DNA of 64,000 nucleotides, taken from assembly GCA_902774685.1 (NCBI GenBank), contig CACYJH010000001.1, positions 1 through 64,000 of the forward strand. Reading direction: 5' to 3'. This DNA comes from an uncultured Methanobrevibacter sp. GTDB taxonomy: Archaea > Methanobacteriota > Methanobacteria > Methanobacteriales > Methanobacteriaceae. Each line of letters starts with the position of its first letter. Position 1 is the first letter of the stretch. A program made the position numbers and the translations under genes. Under the pieces are notes generated by a model. That model ran no database searches and had not been told where the DNA came from. It worked only from the letters and a program-made list of their open reading frames with translations. Positions 9,591 to 17,436 of the stretch are shown here, piece by piece.

Positions 9591-9600
9591 TTTATATAAT
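9591..9600 (+). promoter_or_regulatory. TATA box for the candidate antitoxin RNA
   Basis: TTTATATAAT is a near-ideal archaeal TATA box. About 25 bases from its centre lies 9620, where the structured block with two hairpins begins. No open reading frame begins there, which fits a promoter for an RNA gene. Confidence 0.55.
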
Positions 9601-9619
9601 ATAAATCTTAAAATAAGTT

Positions 9620-9725
9620 TAAGGGTTTACACCTTTATGTAAACTCCGTTTAGTTGAAAGATAGGGATGTTAATGAATCCATTATTTGGATTCAATTAAC
9701 ATTTAATACTATTTTTAATATTTTT
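9620..9725 (+). ncRNA. candidate antitoxin small RNA with antisense to a toxin leader
   Basis: About 100 bases that read as an independent RNA gene. Hairpin 1 pairs GTTTAC (9625-9630) with GTAAAC (9639-9644). Hairpin 2 pairs GTTAATGAATCC (9669-9680) with GGATTCAATTAAC (9688-9700), with one bulge, and is followed by T-rich sequence (9711-9730), which suits an archaeal terminator. Between them, bases 9644-9661 read CTCCG then TTTAGTTGAAAGA. These are complementary to CGGAG (9966-9970, the Shine-Dalgarno of the downstream 24-residue peptide gene) and TCTTTCAACTAAA (9951-9963, its leader), with only two unpaired bases between the blocks. The hairpin 1 loop also holds CACCT, complementary to AGGTG of the same site. 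Both elements are on the same strand, so action would be in trans. RNA existence and role are inferred. Confidence 0.55.
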
Positions 9726-9892
9726 TATTTGGAAACTATTTTCAAAAAAGTTTTTATCCTATTTTTATTATAAAAGAATTTTTTTAATCTATTTTTTGCA
9801 TTTTCAGATAAATTTCCTAAAAAGACTATTTTTTACAAAATAAAAGCAATATAATAATTAAAATGAAATTAAAGACCATAAAATTAGTTAAA

Positions 9893-9901
9893 CATATAAA
9901 T
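9893..9901 (+). promoter_or_regulatory. TATA box for the 24-residue peptide gene
   Basis: CATATAAAT-type box about 28 bases before 9922, where a structured leader (AAGGTTTCGATATC) begins. This gives an expected 5' untranslated region of about 55 bases. Confidence 0.5.
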
Positions 9902-9978
9902 AATTAATTTAAACTAATTATTAAGGTTTCGATATCTTAAAACAATCACTTCTTTCAACTAAAACCGGAGGTGAAATT

Positions 9979-10053
9979 ATGGTCGTGACTTTGAGACAAG
10001 TTTTGCTTGTTATCCTTTTCATAATTCAAATGATCTTAATCTTCATTGAATAA
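9979..10053 (+). CDS. 24-residue hydrophobic peptide, candidate type I toxin
   Basis: ATG is preceded by CGGAGGTGAAATT, the strongest Shine-Dalgarno in this stretch. The 24-residue product opens MVVTLRQVLL, continues with almost only Ile, Leu, Val, Phe and Met, and ends IFIE, so it is a single membrane helix with a short charged segment near the N-terminus and a terminal Glu. This is the shape of bacterial type I toxins and small membrane peptides such as Ibs, TisB and the Fst group; no homology is claimed. The predicted mRNA (about 9922-10080) folds so that GTGAAATTA (9971-9979) is paired with TAGTTTCAC (10058-10066), and TTCGATATC (9928-9936) with GATAGTCGAA (10067-10076). The upstream RNA at 9620-9725 could pair with its leader. 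Alternatives are a small regulatory membrane peptide or a leader peptide, but cofH downstream is on the opposite strand. Confidence 0.6.
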   Translation: MVVTLRQVLLVILFIIQMILIFIE

Positions 10054-10180
10054 ACTGTAGTTTCACGATAGTCGAATTTTACAAAAAGTTTATAGGTTTG
10101 ATTTGACCTTAGATATCCTTTCATCCTTATTAAAAATAGATAAAATTAGTTAAAAAATAGAAAAAATAAAAAAAGTAAAC

Positions 10181-11302
10181 TTAGGATTCAATTGGATAGA
10201 ATTCAGTATAAGTAGAGTTTCTCTCTATTGGAACTCTTCCCAAGTCATTGACTAATTTAGTTAGGTCTCTGATGCTTGCATTTACACCATCTGGAGCTCC
10301 AGAAGCTGCAGACAATTCATCTCCCCCTAATGTGCCACCTAAGTCATTTGCACCAGCTAAAAGTGAAACTTGAGCAAATCTGAAACCCATCTTTACCCAA
10401 GAGACTTGAATGTTAGGAATGATGTCCCTAAACATCAATCTAGCAACTGCATATAGCTTTAAATCTTGAGTACCTGTAGCTCCCAAATCCCTCTGACCTT
10501 CAAGGAATATAGGTGAGTGCTCATGCATGAATGTCATTGGAATGAATTCGTTGAATCCACCAGTATCGAGTTGAATTTGTCTAAGAATATCCAAGTGTTC
10601 AACTCTCTCTTCAAGAGTCTCTACATGACCATACATCATTGTTGCAGAACCTGTAATTCCTGCTTCCTGAGCTATCTTTACTACATCAATCCATTCTTGA
10701 GTTGATACCTTTTTAGGACAGATTATCTCTCTGGATCGGTCAGTCAATATTTCAGCAGCAGTTCCAGGCAAAGTGTCTAAACCTGCTTTTTTCAATATTT
10801 TAAATGCCTCATCTACAGGTATTTCACTATTTAATGCAGCATCTCTAATCATGGTAGGTGAAAATCCATGGATTTCAACTTTAGGGTAATGAGACTTGAG
10901 CAATTTCAAAAGATGCTCATAATATTCTATTGTTGCATCTTCAAGCACTCCACCCATCAAGGTGAATTCACGAGCACCGTCACGATAACCACCTTCAGCC
11001 TTATTCAAAATGCCTTCATCATCCAATAGGTACGCTTCAGGATCATCTGGATCCTTACCGAAAGCACAGAATCCACAGCGTACATGGCAGATGTTTGTGA
11101 AGTTGATGTTACAGTTATTGATGAAAGTGACCTTATCACCAACAATCTCTTCACGTACCGCATCTGCTGTTGCCAAAAGCGGATAGATTTCTGAACCCTT
11201 TAGGTTCATCAAGTAATTCCCATCTTCAACTGAGATAGGCTCATCAAAAGAGCTATCTAATATTTTCTTAGTTTTGGATGCCACATTAATTCTATTATAC
11301 AT
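10181..11302 (-). CDS. cofH: FO synthase subunit 2 (5-amino-6-uracil transferase), radical SAM
   Basis: A 373-residue radical SAM enzyme. The CxxxCxxC cluster motif is CHVRCGFC at about residues 72-79, followed by FTLMGG (the GGE-like SAM motif) and a TIM-barrel body (LPGTAAEIL, MYGHVET). With CofG it makes 7,8-didemethyl-8-hydroxy-5-deazariboflavin, the chromophore of coenzyme F420, from tyrosine and the ribityl-aminouracil. CofG is not in the window. The length is normal. The gene is convergent with the 24-residue peptide gene, and the two share a short AT-rich gap. Confidence 0.92.
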   Translation of the reverse strand: MYNRINVASKTKKILDSSFDEPISVEDGNYLMNLKGSEIYPLLATADAVREEIVGDKVTFINNCNINFTNICHVRCGFCAFGKDPDDPEAYLLDDEGILNKAEGGYRDGAREFTLMGGVLEDATIEYYEHLLKLLKSHYPKVEIHGFSPTMIRDAALNSEIPVDEAFKILKKAGLDTLPGTAAEILTDRSREIICPKKVSTQEWIDVVKIAQEAGITGSATMMYGHVETLEERVEHLDILRQIQLDTGGFNEFIPMTFMHEHSPIFLEGQRDLGATGTQDLKLYAVARLMFRDIIPNIQVSWVKMGFRFAQVSLLAGANDLGGTLGGDELSAASGAPDGVNASIRDLTKLVNDLGRVPIERNSTYTEFYPIES

Positions 11303-11534
11303 AATTTTAAATCAGTTTTATATTACATATAAAGTTTTCTATGAATAATAAAAAATAATTAGTTTAAATTAGTTAAATGATTTAATTTTAATTAAAAATT
11401 GATTAAATAATTAATAAAGATATTTTAATTATTATTAATTAAATTAAGCCAAAAAATAATTTTTATTAATCAAAATGTTTAATTTTATACATTATTGAAA
11501 ATCTATGTATAATGGGATTTGATAAACAAATACT

Positions 11535-12099
<565 letters not shown>

Positions 12100-12245
12100 T
12101 TCTTATTTTATTTCTATTTTTTTAGAAAAATTTTATAACAATCGTTATATTTATTAGTAAAAAAATTAAATATATTAATCAAATAAGACAAATTAACTTT
12201 AAGCATCAAACATGATTTTAATTTATTATTTATTAGGATGATAAA

Positions 12246-12683
12246 ATGGTAATAAAAATTGTAGAAAAAGACGAAGAATACTTTACTATCGGAGACTTAA
12301 TTGAAGAGATTAAAAAATCACAAAGAGTTGATGAAGCTGGAGCCATTTACAGTTTTGAAGGAATTGTAAGAGGAACAGAAGAAAACAAGACTGTAGATAA
12401 ACTTACCTTAACTCTTCCAGACAAGGAAAAAGGATTAGCTGAAATAGAATCCATTGTAGAAACAGCTAAAGTCAAACATGGAGTATTTGAAATAAGTGTA
12501 ATCCATTACATTGGCGAGTTCTACACTGGTGATCAATTATTCTTGGTAGTTGTTCTTGGTCCTCACAGAGGAGAAACTTTAGATGCTCTTACCGAAGTTG
12601 TTGAAAGGGTAAAACATGAAATCGACTTTAAAAAAGAAGAGCTTTCCAATCAGGGAACTAAAGTGATAATGGCAGGAGGATAA
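12246..12683 (+). CDS. moaE: molybdopterin synthase catalytic subunit
   Basis: A 145-residue MoaE protein. The core shows EGIVRGTEENK, then HYIGEF...GDQLFLVVVLGPHRGETLDAL and the catalytic lysine region VKHEIDFKKEE. MoaE adds dithiolene sulfur from MoaD thiocarboxylate to precursor Z. ATG 12246 follows TAGGATGATAAA. The next genes on the opposite strand are two molbindins, and mobA lies 4 kb away, so this is part of a dispersed molybdenum or tungsten cofactor neighbourhood. No MoaD is seen here. Confidence 0.88.
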   Translation: MVIKIVEKDEEYFTIGDLIEEIKKSQRVDEAGAIYSFEGIVRGTEENKTVDKLTLTLPDKEKGLAEIESIVETAKVKHGVFEISVIHYIGEFYTGDQLFLVVVLGPHRGETLDALTEVVERVKHEIDFKKEELSNQGTKVIMAGG

Positions 12684-12723
12684 TCCTCGTCCATTATTAT
12701 CTTTTTTATAAAAATCCTACTTT

Positions 12724-12868
12724 TTTTTAAAATATAAAAAAGATTAAAAAAAACTGAATAAAAAATCTATAAAAAAACTATTTTTAAAATATAAAAAAGA
12801 TTAAAAAAAACTGAATAAAAAACCTATAAAAAAACTATTTTTAAAATATAAAAAAGATTAAAAAAAGA
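12724..12868. repeat. 57-bp tandem repeat, about 2.5 units
   Basis: The unit starts TTTTTAAAATATAAAAAAGA at 12724, 12781 and 12838. The first two units (12724-12780 and 12781-12837) are identical apart from about one base (TCTAT versus CCTAT), and the third is cut at about half length. It is AT-only, lies just after moaE and holds no gene. The 330-base gap it sits in (12684-13013) shows nothing else. Confidence 0.9.
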
Positions 12869-13013
12869 TAGATTTTACAAATCTATAAAATTACCTTAAA
12901 ACTAACTTTAACAGTACAAAACCATTAAAATTCTAAATACTATTTTCTAGCAACAAATATAAAGTTCTAAATTTATTTAAAATTAAAGTTAAAAGTAAAT
13001 AAATAGAATAAAT

Positions 13014-13220
13014 CTATTTAGCTACCATTACTTCGGTAGATTTGATAATAGCTTTTACTTCATCACCAATAGCTAATTCTAAATCTTCAGCAGATTCTCT
13101 GGTAATTGCAGCGGTGATTAAAGCTGGATCTTCCACTTTAATTTTAATACTAGCCATTACAGCACCTAATTTTACACTTTCAACAGTACCTTTAATTCCG
13201 TTTCTTGCACTAATTTCCAT
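13014..13220 (-). CDS. molbindin-like (TOBE/Mop) molybdate-binding protein, copy 1
   Basis: A 68-residue single-domain Mop protein. It begins MEISARNGIKGTVESVKLG and ends EGDEVKAIIKSTEVMVAK-like (IGDEVKAIIKSTEVMVAK), the standard TOBE sequence in which ARN and the late KSTEVM form the oxyanion site at subunit interfaces. Molbindins store or buffer molybdate or tungstate in the cytoplasm. It lies 51 bases after a paralogue on the same strand; the two share the start and end almost exactly and differ in the middle. Confidence 0.92.
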   Translation of the reverse strand: MEISARNGIKGTVESVKLGAVMASIKIKVEDPALITAAITRESAEDLELAIGDEVKAIIKSTEVMVAK

Positions 13221-13271
13221 TATATCACCAATAAATAAAATATAATTTTCTAATTTAAAAAACTATCAAAC

Positions 13272-13478
13272 TTATTTAGCTACCATTACTTCGGTAGATT
13301 TGATAATAGCTTTTACTTCGTCTCCTTCTTTTAAGTCTAATTCTTCTGCAGATTCTCTGGTAATGACTGCAGTGATTACACCAGGTTCGGTAATTTCAAT
13401 TTTGATACTTGCCATCACTTCGCCTAATTTAACATCTGCTACATTTCCTTTTAATCCGTTTCTTGCACTAATTTCCAT
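13272..13478 (-). CDS. molbindin-like (TOBE/Mop) molybdate-binding protein, copy 2
   Basis: A 68-residue Mop protein, paralogous to its downstream neighbour. The start was set at ATG 13478, since ATCGAGGTAATTATT gives a ribosome binding site there and the family begins MEISARNG. A longer frame to 13550 would translate the operator palindrome and is rejected. The predicted promoter (TATA at 13553-13558, start near 13530) is overlapped by an inverted repeat, so this pair is probably repressed as an operon. Confidence 0.92.
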   Translation of the reverse strand: MEISARNGLKGNVADVKLGEVMASIKIEITEPGVITAVITRESAEELDLKEGDEVKAIIKSTEVMVAK

Positions 13479-13509
13479 AATAATTACCTCGATATGAATT
13501 TTTATTTTG

Positions 13510-13532
13510 ATATGCAATTCGAAGTTGCATAT
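13510..13532 (-). promoter_or_regulatory. palindromic operator at the molbindin promoter start
   Basis: ATATGCAA (13510-13517) and TTGCATAT (13525-13532) are perfect inverted arms around the spacer TTCGAAG. The site covers the expected transcription start, 23-25 bases from the TATA on the minus strand. Repressors usually bind there. TCGATATG (13489-13496) and its inverted copy CATATCGA (13616-13623) flank it and may be accessory half-sites. A metal or oxyanion repressor is a guess from context. Confidence 0.55.
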
Positions 13533-13560
13533 ATTATGATTAATCACCATAGTATATAAA

Positions 13561-14093
13561 TGTTTTCTTTTTTAGAGTTAATATCGGCTTAATTTTCGAT
13601 TAACCTATTTTATACATATCGAAAAAATACACTTATTTTTTTACTAGCGATAGTAACTAGTGCAACCAAAATAAAATTCTTTATATCCTAATTGCTTTTA
13701 AAGTGAATTATTTTAATCGAAATGAATTAATTTATATATAAATATAAGAATAAATTTTTTCCAAAATGAATCCTTGATCAATTATCCCATATCAAAATTT
13801 AGATTTTAAAAAATTATTTAATGAAAAAAATATTTAAATGAGATTAAAAATTTAAAATAAACTAAAATATTGATTGAAATTATAAAATTATAATTTATCT
13901 ACTAAAAAAATAGAAAATAAAAGCTGAAATTAATTTAAATTTTAGAAAACTTTATTAAATAAGTCTTTTATAAATATGATTAGATAATTATTGAATAATT
14001 TACAATTAAAAAATTTGAATATAGCAAAAGAAAGAATAGGGATTAAAACAATATTTAAAAAATATTTTCTAATAATATTATGGAGTGTTTATC
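13561..14093. other. intergenic region between the molbindins and the HD-domain gene
   Basis: About 530 AT-rich bases. The left part has short inverted elements near 13577-13600 (GGCTTAAT with ATTAACC) and 13646-13664 (ACTAG and CTAGT). The right part is plain A/T containing the HD-gene promoter. No reading frame with a ribosome binding site was seen. Confidence 0.5.
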
Positions 14094-15311
14094 ATGTCAC
14101 GTCAAAAATTTATCAGAGACAGCATTCATGGAAACTTACCGCTAAGTGAATTTGAAGTGGAAGTGTTGGACTACCCTCAAGTTCAAAGATTAAGAAGGGT
14201 CAAACAATTAGGATTCATATCATTAATTTATCCAGGAGCGAATCACTCCCGTTTTGAACATTCCATAGGAACTATGCATCTTGCATCCCAACTAGCTGAA
14301 CAATTGGAATTGGAAGAGTATGAAAAAGAATTGGTTAGAATGGCTGGTTTATTGCATGATGCAGGACATGGGCCATTTTCACATGTTTCAGAAGCTGTAT
14401 TTGATGTTCCCCATGAACAATTAACTGCATATGTCGTTAAGGAAACCAGTTTGGCGGATAAGCTTTCTGAAAAATTTGATACAAAGGACATCATTGACAT
14501 CATTAATGGTGAAGGTAAATTAGGTCCAATAATATCTGGAGAATTGGATATGGACCGTATGGATTACCTCATTAGAGATTCCCATTATACAGGTGTGGCT
14601 TATGGTGTTATTGATACTGAAAGGATCATAAGCAATTTAAAATTAAAAAGGGAACTTATTTTAGATATTAAGGGAGTTCAAGCTGCAGAAGCTGCTTTAA
14701 CAGCACGTTATTTAATGTATCCAAGTGTTTATCAACACCACACTACAAGAATCATCAATGCAATGTTTAGAAGATGCTTAAGACATATGATCAGCCAAGA
14801 CATCTTAAATCCTAATGAAATGTACAAATACGATGATTCCGATATGATTAGCATGTGCAGAAGCTCTGAAGGATTTTCAAGAGACATCATGGAACGTATA
14901 GATAATAGGAATCTATTGAAAGTTGCTAAATCAGAGCCAGTGAATGGATTTGAAAATCCTGAAAAAATATTCAAAATCGAAAAGGACAAATTGACCAAAG
15001 CTGAAGAGGAAATCAGTGAAGATTTCGGATTGGATAGGAATTACGTTATCTTAAGTCTTCCGGAATACCCAAGATTTGATGAAATGAAAACATGGGTTTC
15101 ATTTGGAGAAAACTTATACCATCTCAACGAGATTTCAAGCATTGTAGGGGCATTAAGCAGTGCAAGATTCAATTCAGCAGACATATGCCTTTATGTTCCT
15201 AAAGAAGACAAGGACAAACTCAATAGATTTAAATTGGATAATTACATAGATTTGCCAGAAAGGGTAAATAAATTTGATACTATACACTTTGAACAATCTA
15301 AATTATTATAA
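14094..15311 (+). CDS. HD-domain phosphohydrolase (dNTPase/SAMHD1-like superfamily)
   Basis: A 405-residue HD-superfamily protein. It opens with RDSIHGNLPLSEFE and shows the metal ligands in order: H in NHSRFEHSIGT, the HD pair in LLHDAGHGPFSH, and D in LDMDRMDYLIRDSHYTG. This spacing is typical of the archaeal and bacterial HD phosphohydrolases related to dNTP triphosphohydrolases. The substrate in methanogens is not known. The start was moved to ATG 14094, since GGAGTG stands eight bases upstream. It is followed by ubiX and the methyltransferase gene on the same strand. Confidence 0.85.
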   Translation: MSRQKFIRDSIHGNLPLSEFEVEVLDYPQVQRLRRVKQLGFISLIYPGANHSRFEHSIGTMHLASQLAEQLELEEYEKELVRMAGLLHDAGHGPFSHVSEAVFDVPHEQLTAYVVKETSLADKLSEKFDTKDIIDIINGEGKLGPIISGELDMDRMDYLIRDSHYTGVAYGVIDTERIISNLKLKRELILDIKGVQAAEAALTARYLMYPSVYQHHTTRIINAMFRRCLRHMISQDILNPNEMYKYDDSDMISMCRSSEGFSRDIMERIDNRNLLKVAKSEPVNGFENPEKIFKIEKDKLTKAEEEISEDFGLDRNYVILSLPEYPRFDEMKTWVSFGENLYHLNEISSIVGALSSARFNSADICLYVPKEDKDKLNRFKLDNYIDLPERVNKFDTIHFEQSKLL

Positions 15312-15369
15312 ATCACAGCTATTATAAATTAGAGATATTTAAACAGGTATTATAAATTGGAGATAAAAA

Positions 15370-15924
15370 ATGATTCTTATAGCTATTACAGGTGCAAGCG
15401 GAGTAATCTATGGAGTGGAATTGCTCAAGGCACTTAAAGAACTTAATATAGAAACAGGATTATTAATCAGTGACCCTGCCAAAATAGTAATCGATTATGA
15501 ATTGAATGATGATTTTGAAGAAATAAAATCATTGGCAGACCATTATTTTGAAGCTAGCGAAATAGATTCCTCTGTAAACAGCGGATCTTTTAAGTTTGAT
15601 TCATTGGTCATTATTCCATGTTCAATGAAAACATTGTCAGCAATAGCTAATGGATATGCATCCAATTCCATCACCCGTGTAGCGGATGTAGCATTAAAGG
15701 AAAGAAGGGAACTTGTTTTAGTGCCAAGGGAAACTCCACTAAGAGATGTTCATCTTGAAAATATGCTTAGAGTATCCAAGGAAGGAGGCATAATCCTACC
15801 TGCAATGCCTGCATTTTATCATAACCCTGAAAACATAGAGGATATTACTAATTTCATTGTAGGAAAAGTATTGGATGTTTTGAAAATAGAAAATGAAATG
15901 TTTAAAAGATGGGAAAAACCCTAA
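15370..15924 (+). CDS. ubiX: UbiX-family flavin prenyltransferase
   Basis: A 184-residue flavoprotein of the UbiX/Pad1 family. It opens with the FMN-binding AITGASGVIYG motif, has the central PCSMKTLSAIANGY segment, and near the C-terminus RETPLRDVHLENM and PAMPAFYHNPE. It attaches a dimethylallyl group to FMN to produce prenylated FMN for UbiD-type decarboxylases. It starts at ATG after GGAGATAAAAA. A UbiD partner is not in the window; in methanogens the pair has been connected with unusual decarboxylations, for example in prenyl or menaquinone-like pathways. Confidence 0.93.
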   Translation: MILIAITGASGVIYGVELLKALKELNIETGLLISDPAKIVIDYELNDDFEEIKSLADHYFEASEIDSSVNSGSFKFDSLVIIPCSMKTLSAIANGYASNSITRVADVALKERRELVLVPRETPLRDVHLENMLRVSKEGGIILPAMPAFYHNPENIEDITNFIVGKVLDVLKIENEMFKRWEKP

Positions 15925-15959
15925 TAAGACTAATTATAATAAACTTTTGAGTGAAGAAA

Positions 15960-16523
15960 ATGATTAATGACTTTGATTTGTTAACAACATGTGATATTTC
16001 CGGATTTCTAAAAGAGGAAATCAGATCAATCATAATCTATAAATCTGATGTTAAGGACTCTGACATAGTTTTAGACATTAATTGTGGTGTTGGAGAAATA
16101 TCAGCAGAATTTTCCAAACTCGCTCAAAAGGTATTTTCAATCGATGAAAGCTCACAAGCCACTGCCATTAGCCAACAGAATATCAAAAAGCATGGAAATA
16201 TTGATAAAGTTGAAATAATCAATGAGGATGAATTATCTGCAATAGAGAAAATAGAAAATTTTGATATTGCAATCCTAAATGCAAAAAAGGATAACTATAA
16301 TGAAATCATTGAAAAAATCCATGAAAAAATCAATTCAAAAGGTAGGATGCTTATTTTAACCAATATATTGGACTTTGAGGTTGATATAGTAAATAAATTA
16401 TCACAACTAAATTATAATCCAAAAATCACTCAAATCAACATATCAAATGGAATATTATTGAATAAGGGCATAAAAATGGAAAGTCAAAATCCGATGAACC
16501 TCATTTATGTTAAAAAAAGATAG
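15960..16523 (+). CDS. CbiT-like SAM methyltransferase
   Basis: A 187-residue class I methyltransferase related to the CbiT subunit of cobalt-precorrin-6B C15 methylation and decarboxylation. The SAM motif is degenerate but readable (LDINCGVGEIS; normally DxGxGxG), followed by FSIDES at the acidic ribose position and the long IAILNAKKD segment. The start was set to ATG 15960 because GAGTGA precedes it; a GTG three codons earlier is possible. It lies 36 bases after ubiX. Because the glycine motif is changed (CGVG for GxG) and no cbi genes are adjacent, the corrinoid assignment is tentative; a generic RNA or protein methyltransferase is possible. Confidence 0.6.
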   Translation: MINDFDLLTTCDISGFLKEEIRSIIIYKSDVKDSDIVLDINCGVGEISAEFSKLAQKVFSIDESSQATAISQQNIKKHGNIDKVEIINEDELSAIEKIENFDIAILNAKKDNYNEIIEKIHEKINSKGRMLILTNILDFEVDIVNKLSQLNYNPKITQINISNGILLNKGIKMESQNPMNLIYVKKR

Positions 16524-16590
16524 TTTTTTAAAAGATAGTTTTATAAAAATAGTTTAAAAATTAAAAAAAGATTAAAATATTCTCAATAAA

Positions 16591-17346
16591 TCATATTCCA
16601 AAATCTTCAAAATCTACAAGATCTTCTTTTCTGTTGAAGTTTCTAAAGTCCTCATCAAAGAGTACTTTATTGTCCACTTCAATAAAACAAGGATTTTTTA
16701 AGCTTCTGATGAATGACTTTACATACAGATTATCAAGATCCAATAGTGCATTAATATTGTTCAGATTCTCTTTTTTATATATTGAATGCAATGGCTCGCT
16801 ATTCTGTATTTTCATATCAACACTCATTTCACGAGCATCATCAAAGTTAAACTCTTCATTATCCTTGAATTTATCCTTGTTTGACTTGATGTGGAATGGT
16901 ATGATTGCATCAACATCATTATTTGACTTTAAATTATTTTCAAGCAAATCAAACATAGCACCTATATTATCCTCACTTATAAAAGGAGAATCACAAGGCA
17001 AAACAAGGGCATAATCTGTTTTTATATTCTTCAGCCCAGTCATGATTCCTGATATTGGGCCTTTTCCTTTAATCTCATCTTCAACAAATTCCAATGAATA
17101 ATCAAAATTGTCTTCAATTTCTCCATCACAATATTGATTAAGCAATGAGTGATAATCGGCTATCCTTTTGCTATCATTTAAAACAATTGTAGCATCATTT
17201 ATTTTATAGTTTAGTCTTTCAAGTATGTGTAAAATCATAGGTTTCTCTTGAATAATCATAGATCCCTTATCTTGACCCATTCTTTTACTCTTTCCTCCTG
17301 ATAAAACTATGCAAGAATACAATTTTTGACCATTCATAACTATCAT
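16591..17346 (-). CDS. mobA: molybdenum cofactor guanylyltransferase-like protein
   Basis: A 251-residue nucleotidyltransferase. The N-terminal motif is LSGGKSKRMGQDKG (expected LAGGxSxRMGxDK), with the later GPISGIMTGL and LPCDSPF motifs giving the metal-binding Asp. MobA couples GMP to molybdopterin. It is about 40 residues longer than typical bacterial MobA owing to an acidic, asparagine-rich middle (KSNNDVDAII, KDNEEFNFDDA). Two ATGs are close together (17346 and 17337), and no Shine-Dalgarno decides between them. With moaE and the molbindins it completes the molybdenum theme. Confidence 0.85.
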   Translation of the reverse strand: MIVMNGQKLYSCIVLSGGKSKRMGQDKGSMIIQEKPMILHILERLNYKINDATIVLNDSKRIADYHSLLNQYCDGEIEDNFDYSLEFVEDEIKGKGPISGIMTGLKNIKTDYALVLPCDSPFISEDNIGAMFDLLENNLKSNNDVDAIIPFHIKSNKDKFKDNEEFNFDDAREMSVDMKIQNSEPLHSIYKKENLNNINALLDLDNLYVKSFIRSLKNPCFIEVDNKVLFDEDFRNFNRKEDLVDFEDFGI

Positions 17347-17436
17347 CTGTTAAAATAAAACTAAAAAAAATTAAAAAAAAGAAAAAATTTGATTAATTGA
17401 TGACAATCAAATCAATTAACCATAAATTAAAACTAA

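Noticed and set aside
12724-12868. CRISPR array.
   Set aside because: The 57-base units are contiguous with no unique spacers and are pure A/T; no cas genes are near.
13479-13550. N-terminal extension of molbindin copy 2.
   Set aside because: The family begins at MEISARNG, with a ribosome binding site just before ATG 13478; the extension would translate the operator palindrome.
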